64,000 nucleotides of DNA from an uncultured Rhodospirillaceae bacterium (GCA_913020445.1 CAJWAR010000019.1:1-64000), one strand, 5' to 3'. Counted from the stretch's first letter, positions 25,969-34,371 are shown. Numbers and translations: made by a program. Notes: generated from the sequence alone by a model not told the origin.

Positions 25969-27813
25969 TTAAGCAACTGATTTAATTGCCCGTTGTTTTT
26001 CAAAATTAATCCGGCTGCCAAAAACTTTCATAAAGCCCTTGTCGCTGGCGAGTTCGATGTAGTTTGAGCGCAGCGCGATGTCCTTGGCGGCCTCGCGTTG
26101 CTTATAAGAAAGCAGTGCAAAGCGGGCACCGTCACCGGCGGCGTTACCGACCTGGGCGAAACGGTTATACGGCAGATCGGGCAGCAGGCCGATGGCCAAA
26201 GCGCTATCGACATCAATATAACTGCCGAAGGCGCCGGCAATAATGATTTGCCCGAGATCGCGCTCGGTATAGCCGGTGTGTTTAAGCAGCAAATCCGTCG
26301 CCGATCGAATGGCAGCCTTGGCAAGTTGCACGGCGCGCAAGTCATCTTGCGAAAACGTTATCTCCTGTCCGCCGGTGGCTTCTTCATCAGCCAATACAAA
26401 AACCAGGTTCTTGCCGATTTCCTTGACCTGCGGATGGTTTTTTTGCAGCCGGCCGCGCTCATTGCAGACGCCGCCCAAATGCAGTTGAGCCGCGACATCC
26501 ATCACGCCCGAACCACAAATTCCGACCGGTGTTTCATCACCAATGGTTTGCAGTTGAACCTCGTTGTTTTTAAGCCGCACGGATTCAATCGCACCCGCCG
26601 CGGCGCGCATACCGAAGCTTATATTGCCGCCTTCGAAAGCCGGGCCGGAGGGGCAGGAAACACTGGTAATATTGTCTCCCTCAACCAGTGAAAGCTCGGT
26701 ATTGGTGCCGATATCCATGATGATCACCGGCCTTCCGTCAATAAATTCGGAGGCCAGCAAAGAAGCAACGTGGTCGCCGCCGACAAAGCCGGCGATATTG
26801 GGCAGCAAATGCACATAACCACCAGGCGCCACTTCAATATTGAGATCGCGGGCTTTAAGGTCAAACGCATCGCTATAGGCCGGGATAAAGGGTGACATGG
26901 CCAATTGGGTCACCGGTAAGCCAAGCAACAAATGATGCATCATCGTATTTCCGGCTATGGTGATTTCAACAATGTCGCTCGCCTGCGCGCCAACCGCCTC
27001 ACACATATCCGCGGCCAATTGATTAATCGCCTCGACGGCTAATTCCTGCAATATTTTCGCGGTCTCCGGATTACGCCGAATATGGGAGGCATAGGTGATC
27101 AGATCCGCGCCATAGCTGGTTTGCGGATTTTCCATACCTTCGGCGGCCAAGGTCTCGCCGGTCATCATATCAACCAGAAACCCCGACATGTTTGTCGTGC
27201 CTAAATCCACCGCCATGCCAAATACCCGGCCTTCCCGGGAACCGGCAGCAATAACTTCACCCTCAGTAGTGGCCAGCCAGCCGGCCCACCCCCACTTTCT
27301 TAAATCCAAGGCAAAAGTGCGAAGGAGTGCGGCATCAAAGGTGTTACAGGCCCCGGGATAATCCTCAGCCAAGGCGTCGCGCAACCGCGTTTCATCAGAG
27401 CGGCCATCTTCAAGGGTAGGTTCATCAAGTTCAAAATGAATGACCTTAACCATCGGTTCAAAATCGACCAAATTGGCCATGTTATTACCGAGACCATCGA
27501 CTTGAGTGCGCACGGGCGCAGCCGTGGATCGCGCCGGCACGCTAATGGTGCAATCACCGTTGAGTTCAGTAATACATGCTCGCCGCCAGCCCTCACCTAG
27601 CCGGCGATCAGAAAAAACTTGTGCATCTGCCTCATGAGCCTGCGGTAATGTACCATCCGTGATCTGAACCGCACAGGACATACATGTTCCATGTCCGCCA
27701 CAGGAACTCGAAATCCGGATGCGTTCCCGGCGTGCCGCCTCGAGGATTGTTTCGCCGGCATTACAGTCGATCACGTCCTGCATAGGCTCAAAGGTTATGC
27801 GGTGAGCTGTCAT
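25969..27813 (-). CDS. Corrinoid-activating ASKHA protein with N-terminal 2Fe-2S domain (RACE, DUF4445 type)
   Basis: A 614-residue reductive activator of corrinoid enzymes. A plant-type 2Fe-2S ferredoxin domain is N-terminal, with Cys38, Cys44, Cys47 and Cys80 as ligands. The ASKHA ATPase part begins GMAVDLGTTNMSGFLV near residue 200, has IMDIGTNTELSLV near 365 and a glycine-rich IIIAGAFGSYID near 530. Such proteins use ATP to drive reduction of inactive cob(II)alamin on methyl-transfer corrinoid proteins back to cob(I)alamin. The stop of the MetH-activation-like gene overlaps its start by four bases. All main elements are intact. Its electron donor is not encoded nearby. Confidence 0.92.
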   Translation of the reverse strand: MTAHRITFEPMQDVIDCNAGETILEAARRERIRISSSCGGHGTCMSCAVQITDGTLPQAHEADAQVFSDRRLGEGWRRACITELNGDCTISVPARSTAAPVRTQVDGLGNNMANLVDFEPMVKVIHFELDEPTLEDGRSDETRLRDALAEDYPGACNTFDAALLRTFALDLRKWGWAGWLATTEGEVIAAGSREGRVFGMAVDLGTTNMSGFLVDMMTGETLAAEGMENPQTSYGADLITYASHIRRNPETAKILQELAVEAINQLAADMCEAVGAQASDIVEITIAGNTMMHHLLLGLPVTQLAMSPFIPAYSDAFDLKARDLNIEVAPGGYVHLLPNIAGFVGGDHVASLLASEFIDGRPVIIMDIGTNTELSLVEGDNITSVSCPSGPAFEGGNISFGMRAAAGAIESVRLKNNEVQLQTIGDETPVGICGSGVMDVAAQLHLGGVCNERGRLQKNHPQVKEIGKNLVFVLADEEATGGQEITFSQDDLRAVQLAKAAIRSATDLLLKHTGYTERDLGQIIIAGAFGSYIDVDSALAIGLLPDLPYNRFAQVGNAAGDGARFALLSYKQREAAKDIALRSNYIELASDKGFMKVFGSRINFEKQRAIKSVA

Positions 27814-28514
27814 GCGGCGAGACTTTCAGGGGTGCGAAAACGGCAGCGATCACGCGCTTTGCAGGTTTCACAATCTTTCTTGCGGTCCCAGCGCGGCAAA
27901 TCATGACCGAGACCAAATACCAGGGATATCGATTTTGCCGGAAACAGCATATCAGTTTTCAATATGCGCATGCCGATCTCGTCACCACCGGCGATCTCAA
28001 AGACAGTGCGTTGCTGCTCAATGCCAAAATCACCATGACCTGGATAAATCGGACTGCTGGCTTGCAGCTCACGAGTCTCGGCAAATTCATCAATGCAGGA
28101 AAAAACTGCATTCGTGAACTCGAATACTGCAGCGACCGCGACTTCTTCCAGGGCCAGGGCTTTAATCGCCTTTTTATTTTTAAACATTTCCGCGGCGGCT
28201 ATTTCCAGCCCGTCACCGATTGTGCCGACAGCCAGAATAAGCTCATCTGCAGCAGCAAATTTATTGGCGATTTCAGCGGCATTGGTTAATTCGAGACCGT
28301 TTTCCAAGCGGATCCAATCCACGCCCTTGTCAATGATCGGCAGGGCTGAATAAACGAGGCGCGGCTGAACTAATTTTTCTTCAAGCGCAAACTCATGCAT
28401 TTCCCGAACTTCGCGCTGGAAGCGAGGTTGCAGCGTGCGGCTGCAATTTAGCTCCTGCCAACTTTCGAAATTCGGGCTTGAAAAAAAATCAGGCCAATCG
28501 GTTATAACCGGCAT
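27810..28514 (-). CDS. MetH activation-domain-like protein
   Basis: A 234-residue protein resembling the S-adenosylmethionine-binding activation domain of B12-dependent methionine synthase. Supporting segments are ELILAVGTIGDGLE near residue 90, PGHGDFGIEQQR near 160 and KSISLVFGLGHDL near 200. The C-terminus adds CETCKARDRCRF, a Cys pattern (C-x2-C-x5-C) that could bind iron-sulfur or zinc. In MetH the domain methylates the cobalt reductively with SAM. Here it stands alone, coupled by four bases to the RACE gene, so it may give a second reactivation route or serve as an adaptor for the corrinoid protein. That role is inferred from context. Confidence 0.8.
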   Translation of the reverse strand: MPVITDWPDFFSSPNFESWQELNCSRTLQPRFQREVREMHEFALEEKLVQPRLVYSALPIIDKGVDWIRLENGLELTNAAEIANKFAAADELILAVGTIGDGLEIAAAEMFKNKKAIKALALEEVAVAAVFEFTNAVFSCIDEFAETRELQASSPIYPGHGDFGIEQQRTVFEIAGGDEIGMRILKTDMLFPAKSISLVFGLGHDLPRWDRKKDCETCKARDRCRFRTPESLAA

Positions 28515-28524
28515 CCATCAAATC

Positions 28525-29772
28525 CTAATTTGCATACTTTCGAACTGATTCCGCCATGGCGACAACGTTTTCGACCTTGGCTTCATCAGGCAGGCCGATA
28601 GCACCATCGAGAATAAAGCCACCGCCCTTGCCAGCTACTTTGATCAAGTCTTTGCATTGTTCATCGACATCGTCTGGCGTGCCGGTGATCAAAACCGAGG
28701 ACGACACATTGCCGCGCAAACAGGTGATGTCTCCCAACACGGCCTTGGCGAGCTTCAGATCGGTTTGCTCAAACCAGTAGACTGCCTTGCCGACGGGAAT
28801 ATCGGCGATGGTTTCAAGACGGGTCGTGCAATCACCTTCCCAAAGCACACAAGGGATGAGATCGGCGTCAATAAGTCCCATTAGAACTTTTCTGAGCGGT
28901 GGCCAAAAGAATGTCTCAAACTGCTCAGGCGACATGAAATTATCGAGCCCCCAATGCAGCGGAATAAAAATCTGGCGGCTGGGATTATTCTTACTGGCAA
29001 TAATCGTGTCTTCGATAATGCAATCAGCAACCCGATCCATCGCCTCCAGCAACTTATCTCTATTACGGAACATATCGAGCATCGCGCCTTTGGAACCCCT
29101 GAGATAATCAGCAAAATTATCAAACGGGGCGGCGGCACTACCGCCGATACTTTGCACGAAGCCTTGCGCCGCCATATCCTTGGCGAAACCAAGTGCGCCT
29201 TTCATCATCTTCCGCATTTCTTTACCGGCGGCGAGAATTTTCTCCAAGCCTTCGATCATGTCATCACCGGCGAAAGCCGTCGGCACGCGGATCATCTTGA
29301 AATAATACTGCGCCGGCAGATAAGGCAGTTTGCCAAACGGCTCGAAGGCACCGGCAACGCGCGGCATATATTTACGCAGGAAAAAATCGGTCGTGTCGGC
29401 TAAATACGCGTCATACTCGTCTCGCTTCATATATTCCCGGTCAAGAAACTGAAACGAGACATTGGGATCGGTGCCATGACCCGGCCATTCGAGCTGTTTA
29501 AATTCCATCAACTCAAGCGTCGGCCCAACACATATGTAGGTCTGGTTCAAGGCATACATGTCGGGCTGCAGGAGTTCGAGAGTCTGACGCATGGCATCAT
29601 TAAAAGCGTCATAGTCATACATGGCTTGCTCGAACGTAATGCCCGCCAATGTCGCCGGCCAAAAATGGGAAAACATCGATAGCGGAACCCGATCGGTTTC
29701 CTTCAATTCCATCGCGTCTTGAACCCGTTGCTCTCGCTCGGCATAAAGTTCGGTGCCTGATTTTTCTAACAT
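28525..29772 (-). CDS. URO-D-family methyltransferase, paralogue 1
   Basis: A 415-residue TIM barrel of the uroporphyrinogen decarboxylase superfamily, in the MtaA/MtbA/CmuA methyltransferase branch by context and by its C-terminal blocks (ITCLRGNVSSSVLI near residue 340, GGGFILDGA near 380). In this branch the protein moves a methyl group between a substrate and a corrinoid protein. The His-x-Cys zinc motif and later Cys of MtaA appear absent; the equivalent stretch reads LWEGDCTTRLE, with Cys315 just before it. It is a close paralogue of the next gene upstream, 17 bases away. True haem synthesis HemE is excluded by length and context. Substrate unknown. Confidence 0.87.
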   Translation of the reverse strand: MLEKSGTELYAEREQRVQDAMELKETDRVPLSMFSHFWPATLAGITFEQAMYDYDAFNDAMRQTLELLQPDMYALNQTYICVGPTLELMEFKQLEWPGHGTDPNVSFQFLDREYMKRDEYDAYLADTTDFFLRKYMPRVAGAFEPFGKLPYLPAQYYFKMIRVPTAFAGDDMIEGLEKILAAGKEMRKMMKGALGFAKDMAAQGFVQSIGGSAAAPFDNFADYLRGSKGAMLDMFRNRDKLLEAMDRVADCIIEDTIIASKNNPSRQIFIPLHWGLDNFMSPEQFETFFWPPLRKVLMGLIDADLIPCVLWEGDCTTRLETIADIPVGKAVYWFEQTDLKLAKAVLGDITCLRGNVSSSVLITGTPDDVDEQCKDLIKVAGKGGGFILDGAIGLPDEAKVENVVAMAESVRKYAN

Positions 29773-29789
29773 GGGGCTAATTTCCTTAT

Positions 29790-31046
29790 TTAGTTGTTAG
29801 CGTATTTGCGCACTGATTCCGCCATCGCGACGATATTCTCAATCGGTGCTTCATCGGTGATGCTGGCGGCGCCATCGAGAATAAAACCACCGCCTTTGCC
29901 GACATATTCGATTAGGTCTTTGCAATAGGCATCTACTTCATCTGCCGTTCCCGTATTGAGAAGTGACGGAGAAACATTGCCCCGCAAACAGACGACATCA
30001 CCCAGCACGTCTTTGGCGGTATGCAAGTCGGTTCGCTCGAACCAATAGATGGCTTTGCCCGGCGGAATGTCGCCGATGAATTCGAGCCGCGTTGTGCAAT
30101 CACCTTCCCACAAAATGACCGGCGTCATTTCCGCATCAATCAGATCATGGATCGTTTGGCGCAAACTCGGCCAGTAGAATTCATTAAACTGGTCCGGCGA
30201 CATAAAGCCATCGAGCCCCCAATGAAGAGGAATAAAAACATACGGGCAACCAACGCGTTTGGCACCCTCGACGACATTGGTGTTCAGCAACAGGCGTGCT
30301 TTGTCGATGGTTTCCAGCAGCTTGTCTTTGTGGCGGAACATATCGAGCATGCCGCCTTTGGAGCCGCGCAGAAAATCGACGATGTGATCATAGGGCGCTT
30401 TGCAGAAACCACCGATCGCCATCGGATAGCCGGCCTCCATCATCTCCGTGATAAATTCGGTCATGCGCGTCATGGAGTGGTCAACCATCTCGCCCACTTC
30501 CATCAATGTCTTAAACGACTCCTGAAGTTCAGGATTGGCGAAGGCACGAAGATTGTAGACGATGTTCCATTCCGATAACGTCGGAAAATTCGGAAAATGT
30601 TTGAGGCCTTCAAAACCCGTCGCGATACGCGGTAAATATTTTTGCAGGTAGAAGCCCGTTGGATCGAACAAATACTCATCATATTCATCCGGGACGATGA
30701 GTTCCTTATCGATATATTGAAAACAGACATCATCGGCAGCGCCGCCGCCCGGCCATTCGAGCGGGTGATAGTCGAGCTTTTCCAGGGCTCCGCCATAGGC
30801 ATAATTGGCCGCCCCGAAAGCATCCGGCTGCAATAGTTCAATCGCTTTCCGGTTGGAGGATATGCTTTTTTCGACGTCATACATGGTGTCCTTGCAGGTC
30901 ATATCAGCAAGCTTGGCGTTCCAAAAACGAGTCGCGTAGATATAGGGAATCCGGTCCGTTTCCTTTAGAGCTACGGCATCAGCGATCCGCTCAACGCGTT
31001 CCTGATAAAGTTCCTTAGGGTCCCGGTCGGTATCCAATGGGGCCAT
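29790..31046 (-). CDS. URO-D-family methyltransferase, paralogue 2
   Basis: A 418-residue paralogue of the following gene's product, with the same LWEGDCTTRLE stretch (Asp-Cys near residue 322), VVCLRGNVSPSLL and GGGFILDGAASITDE. I start at ATG 31046, which overlaps the corrinoid-protein stop by one base (TAATG); a longer frame would run into that gene. The two paralogues may form a heterodimer or act on two substrates. Like its partner it lacks the MtaA-type zinc ligands. The most likely job is transfer of a methyl group from an O-, N- or S-methyl compound to the adjacent corrinoid protein. No substrate can be named. Confidence 0.87.
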   Translation of the reverse strand: MAPLDTDRDPKELYQERVERIADAVALKETDRIPYIYATRFWNAKLADMTCKDTMYDVEKSISSNRKAIELLQPDAFGAANYAYGGALEKLDYHPLEWPGGGAADDVCFQYIDKELIVPDEYDEYLFDPTGFYLQKYLPRIATGFEGLKHFPNFPTLSEWNIVYNLRAFANPELQESFKTLMEVGEMVDHSMTRMTEFITEMMEAGYPMAIGGFCKAPYDHIVDFLRGSKGGMLDMFRHKDKLLETIDKARLLLNTNVVEGAKRVGCPYVFIPLHWGLDGFMSPDQFNEFYWPSLRQTIHDLIDAEMTPVILWEGDCTTRLEFIGDIPPGKAIYWFERTDLHTAKDVLGDVVCLRGNVSPSLLNTGTADEVDAYCKDLIEYVGKGGGFILDGAASITDEAPIENIVAMAESVRKYANN

Positions 31047-31702
31047 TACGCAGCCTCCCCGATCCATTCCTTGCATTGGTTGACAGCGCTCATGGCATTA
31101 AGGCCAAATGAATCAGCGCCGGTATAATTGAGGATTTGCTCGTCGACCTGGCCGCCGCCGATCATGATCTTCACTTCTTCACGCAAGCCTGCCTCGGAAA
31201 TAGCTTCAACGGTTTCCTTCATCGAATCGAAGGCGAGTGTTAAAAAACCGCTTAAGCCGACAATTTCAGGCGATTTTTCTTTAATTGCGTCAATGAAAGC
31301 CTGCGGCGAAACATCAATACCCAAATCGATAACGTTATAACCGTTAACATCGAGCATGAAGGTGACAATATTTTTACCGATATCGTGCAAATCGCCATGT
31401 ACCGTACCGATTAGGACCGTGCCGCTATCAACCTTCTCATCCTCATCCGTCGTATCGGCGATCAACGGTTTCACCATCGCCGACATTTGGTCCAGCACTT
31501 CGCCAGCCAGGATGAGTTCGGGCACGAAGTATTCGTTATCTTCAAAACGCTGGCCGACGATATCCATCGCCGCCCGGCAAATCTCAAGAATAGCCGTAGG
31601 CTCAGCACCTTCGTCGATCAATTCCTGGGTAAGGGCGAGGGCTTCATCCTCTTCCATATCGGCGATCAGATTAATCAGCTTTTCATGTTTTTCATTACTC
31701 AT
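31046..31702 (-). CDS. Corrinoid protein for methyl transfer (MtaC/MtvC type)
   Basis: A 218-residue cobalamin carrier. A helical cap domain (about residues 5-85, including FVPELILAGEVL) shields the methyl group. A Rossmann B12 domain carries GDLHDIG with His106 as lower cobalt ligand, followed by GLSGFLTLAFDSMKETV and IMIGGGQV. It shuttles a methyl group between the URO-D methyltransferases and the pterin-binding methyltransferase of the same operon. The length and both domains match MtaC, MtbC and MtvC. It is distinct from the mutase B12 subunit at 16149-16550, whose motif and fold partner differ. Confidence 0.95.
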   Translation of the reverse strand: MSNEKHEKLINLIADMEEDEALALTQELIDEGAEPTAILEICRAAMDIVGQRFEDNEYFVPELILAGEVLDQMSAMVKPLIADTTDEDEKVDSGTVLIGTVHGDLHDIGKNIVTFMLDVNGYNVIDLGIDVSPQAFIDAIKEKSPEIVGLSGFLTLAFDSMKETVEAISEAGLREEVKIMIGGGQVDEQILNYTGADSFGLNAMSAVNQCKEWIGEAA

Positions 31703-31828
31703 AATTACGGCTCCTGTGCCAAAAATTTATTTTCCTCGGGAGACCGGCAAGCAATGAACCTGCTGAAATCCCCCCCTAGTTAATTTCGAACGCTGCAAAA
31801 AAAGCGCCCGGTAATACGATTTTCTCAA

Positions 31829-33247
31829 CTAACTCCTATATTTCGGGCCGATACCGGCCATCTCGACAATTTGAGCGACCCGCAGGGGCTGGCCAATCGC
31901 CATGATATGCACACCTGAGACGGCGGCCATTTCTTTCAATTCCTCAATAAACTCGGCGGCAAATTTCTGACCTTCTGCACGCTCGTCACCCGCTTGCTCA
32001 ATACGTTCTATAATTTTGTCCGGAATATGAACACCGGGAATATGATCCCTCATCCAACGGCCACTTTTGGCCGACCGCAAAGGACCAACCCCGATCAGCA
32101 AATGCGCCCACTCATCAAGGCCTTCGTCACGAAAACGAGCGATAAAGTTTTTCAATGCCGTCATATCAAAACAATATTGAGTTTGCAGATATTGTGCGCC
32201 GGCACGAACTTTCTTGGCAACCCGATTGATTTCGACATCAAGAAATGTCGCTGTCGGATTGGCGGTCGCCCCCATATATATATAAGGCGCGGATTTAAGC
32301 TCGCGACCGGTCAAAAACTTGCCTTCGTCACGGAGATGCCGAATCGTTTGCAGCAGCGACGCCGCATCCAAATCAAACACCGGCTTGCCGTCAGGATGAT
32401 CACCGCTGGTGATGGCATCGCCCGACATGCAGGTGATATTGGTGATGCCAAGAGTCGCGGCCCCCAAAACATCTGATTGAATCGCCAAGCGGTTACGGTC
32501 ACGGCAGGTCATCTGCATGACCGGCTCAAAGCCTTGCTGCGCCATTAGCGCGCAGGTGCTGAGGCTTGAAATATGGACATTAGCGCCGGCATTGTCGGTG
32601 ACGTTAACGCCATCACAGATATCGGTTAACGGCTGAACAGCCTCAATGATATCTCCTGCCGCCGCGGTATCTGGAGAATTAAATTCCGTCGTTACCGTAA
32701 AGGCGCCTGAATTCAGCATCTGCTGCAAGCTGCTGGCGCGCACGGGGACGGCGTCCGTGGTTTTAACCGTACTGCCGATCGAAATTTCAGGCCAGGCCGG
32801 CTGGGAATGATCATCCTGCAAACTCGCCGCCCAAGTCGAGCGGGCGCGGGTCAAATGCGAAACCGGATGTTGGATTTCATTAATGGCAGTATTGTTTTTC
32901 ATGTGGCTGGAGCCATCCCAGGCATCGAGCCAGACGCAAGTCATTTCCGGCAACACCTCGCAACCGCCATCCGCCAAGACGCCGCCGCACGGGCCATTGC
33001 GCAACGTTTTCGGGCAATTCATCGGGCAGGAAATGCCGGTAAGGCTCAACACACATTGGCCACACATTTGACAATCGAACATAAATTTTTTGGCAATTTT
33101 TTCGACCGGCTTGATCGGCCCTTCAAGCAGACGGCGAGGCAGATGACGCAACACCGGCGCCAGCATATCGAGCACCACAGAAAACGCCTGCCACACCGTT
33201 TCAATAAAACGGGAATGCCGAACCGACCATGTTCTTACTGCTCTCAC
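31829..33247 (-). CDS. Methylenetetrahydrofolate reductase-like protein with Cys-rich N-terminal domain
   Basis: A 472-residue protein joining two domains. Residues 55-105 hold eight Cys (59, 62, 65, 74, 78, 87, 96, 104), including CQMCGQC and CPMNCPK, as in the MTHFR_C domain that usually accompanies Fe-S partners of MetF. From about residue 180 a MetF-type TIM barrel follows (FTVTTEFNSPDTA, VNVTDNAGANVHIS, GITNITCMSGDA). It should oxidise methyl-tetrahydrofolate produced by the operon to methylene-tetrahydrofolate, as MetF2 does in chloromethane degraders. GTG 33247 is the first gene's start, with GGAG ten bases upstream. Two operator-like repeats lie at 33280-33316. The order, Cys domain first, is notable. 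Confidence 0.87.
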   Translation of the reverse strand: MRAVRTWSVRHSRFIETVWQAFSVVLDMLAPVLRHLPRRLLEGPIKPVEKIAKKFMFDCQMCGQCVLSLTGISCPMNCPKTLRNGPCGGVLADGGCEVLPEMTCVWLDAWDGSSHMKNNTAINEIQHPVSHLTRARSTWAASLQDDHSQPAWPEISIGSTVKTTDAVPVRASSLQQMLNSGAFTVTTEFNSPDTAAAGDIIEAVQPLTDICDGVNVTDNAGANVHISSLSTCALMAQQGFEPVMQMTCRDRNRLAIQSDVLGAATLGITNITCMSGDAITSGDHPDGKPVFDLDAASLLQTIRHLRDEGKFLTGRELKSAPYIYMGATANPTATFLDVEINRVAKKVRAGAQYLQTQYCFDMTALKNFIARFRDEGLDEWAHLLIGVGPLRSAKSGRWMRDHIPGVHIPDKIIERIEQAGDERAEGQKFAAEFIEELKEMAAVSGVHIMAIGQPLRVAQIVEMAGIGPKYRS

Positions 33248-33279
33248 CTAAATGACACTCCATTTATCGATCATATTAA

Positions 33280-33316
33280 TTTTATAGAACTATAAAACAT
33301 TTATAGAGCTATAAAT
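33280..33316. promoter_or_regulatory. Two tandem inverted repeats TTTATAGNNCTATAAA upstream of the methyl-transfer operon
   Basis: Copy one is at 33281-33296 (centre AA; extends to 33280-33297) and copy two at 33300-33315 (centre AG). Each has perfect 7-base arms, and their centres are 19 bases apart, close to two helical turns. They sit 33-69 bases upstream of the operon's first start codon, where a repressor would cover the promoter. The binding protein is not known. The motif differs from the TetR palindrome at 22496-22517. Confidence 0.6.
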
Positions 33317-33790
33317 AAAGTAGTTTTTCACATGCCACTGATTTCGTATTTGATCTTCGTCAATATCAACACCATTGCTACCGCTAAGCACTTGCTAACT
33401 GCATCACATATTTCTGGCTTGAATTTTTACCCACACTCGAAGTCAGGTTAAAGTTTACAGAATGCCCATACCATTAAACAATCAGATAGAATTGATATTT
33501 AATATCGAAAAAACCGATTAAACTCCGGTATTTTGGACCTTAAATTTGCTGATATGCCGACCCATAAATCCCTTCATATTTACCGAGCAAGGTGTTGATA
33601 GCCGTCAATTTTGGCAATATCTGCTGGTTTGGCTCACTATTAATTGAGTGTTTTTTTACAAGTCAGACAATTTTTTGGGCCAAAAAAAAAGAATCTGTGC
33701 TATATATGCGCACCCGTATCCGCTTTCTCACTACATATGGTATATGGGACGAAAGGCAGTTATAACTGAAACTATTAGGAGACTTTGTCT
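33317..33790. other. AT-rich intergenic region with a possible extended -10 promoter
   Basis: This gap separates the minus-strand methyl-transfer operon from two plus-strand small membrane-protein genes. An extended -10-like TGC-TATATA lies at 33698-33706, about 85 bases before the first start codon. No convincing -35 box is correctly spaced. I see no tRNA, repeat family or conserved ORF in the remainder. Confidence 0.35.
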
Positions 33791-34015
33791 ATGCTAAATC
33801 AAGTTAGGACCTGGATTGGCTCACTTACCGATATCGGTTTGTCGCTAATCGGACTTGGTATCGTATTAGGAGTTCTTATTGGTAATAAACTTCCTTTTGT
33901 CGGCGATGTTGTCGGCAATTTAACCGCGCTCATCAGTAATCTTGGTGGTGCAGGGTTGGTAGGATTAATTGCTCTCGGCGTTATTATCTGGTTGCTCAGG
34001 AGCAGATCCGCTTAG
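33791..34015 (+). CDS. Small two-helix membrane protein, unknown function
   Basis: A 74-residue very hydrophobic protein starting MLNQVRTWIGSLTDIGLSLI. Two membrane helices are predicted by eye, at about residues 14-34 and 48-70, ending in the basic tail LRSRSA. AGGAG lies nine bases before ATG 33791; an in-frame TTG six bases earlier is too close to it. The next gene encodes a similar-sized protein with the same two-helix plan and a similar second helix, so the two may be paralogues or partners. I do not recognise a family. Confidence 0.7.
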   Translation: MLNQVRTWIGSLTDIGLSLIGLGIVLGVLIGNKLPFVGDVVGNLTALISNLGGAGLVGLIALGVIIWLLRSRSA

Positions 34016-34048
34016 CAGTACTTTCCAAAATACAGGACGAGGTCAATT

Positions 34049-34282
34049 ATGGAGAAAATTGATTTATTGAGAAGGGCCCTATGGTCGCTTGTCGAAGTAT
34101 TCAGTCTTGGCCTCGTCCTGCTAATTTTTATTTATTTTTTGCTCGGCCAGACGTCGGGCGAATTTATTGTTGGTTTAATTGCCAATATCGGGGTTTTCGC
34201 TAAATCGACCGGCGAAAACGCTATTATCGCCCTGCTGATCATCATCTCCCTGGTGCTCTATTTGAATAACAAGCGGCGGTGA
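34049..34282 (+). CDS. Small two-helix membrane protein, unknown function
   Basis: A 77-residue hydrophobic protein starting MEKIDLLRRALWSLVEV. Helices lie at about residues 13-33 and 50-72, with a basic end (NNKRR). The ACGAGG before the ATG gives a usable ribosome site. It follows the previous small gene by 33 bases, and both share an Ile/Leu/Gly-rich second helix after an Asn-Ile/Leu-Gly stretch. Function is unknown. The pair lies between a catabolic operon and gpmI without an obvious tie to either. Confidence 0.7.
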   Translation: MEKIDLLRRALWSLVEVFSLGLVLLIFIYFLLGQTSGEFIVGLIANIGVFAKSTGENAIIALLIIISLVLYLNNKRR

Positions 34283-34371
34283 TTTTTTAGTTACCCCTTC
34301 TTCTTTCGTCATGCGCGGGCTTACCTACCCCCAAACTCTCCTATTGTATCTCGCGGCTAGTTTTGCGACAT

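Noticed and set aside
28525-31046. HemE (uroporphyrinogen decarboxylase)
   Set aside because: Length, duplication and neighbours (corrinoid protein, RACE, pterin methyltransferase) fit the methyltransferase branch of this superfamily.
33785-33790. TTG start six bases before the first small membrane-protein gene
   Set aside because: It would leave only about three bases after AGGAG; ATG 33791 has normal spacing.
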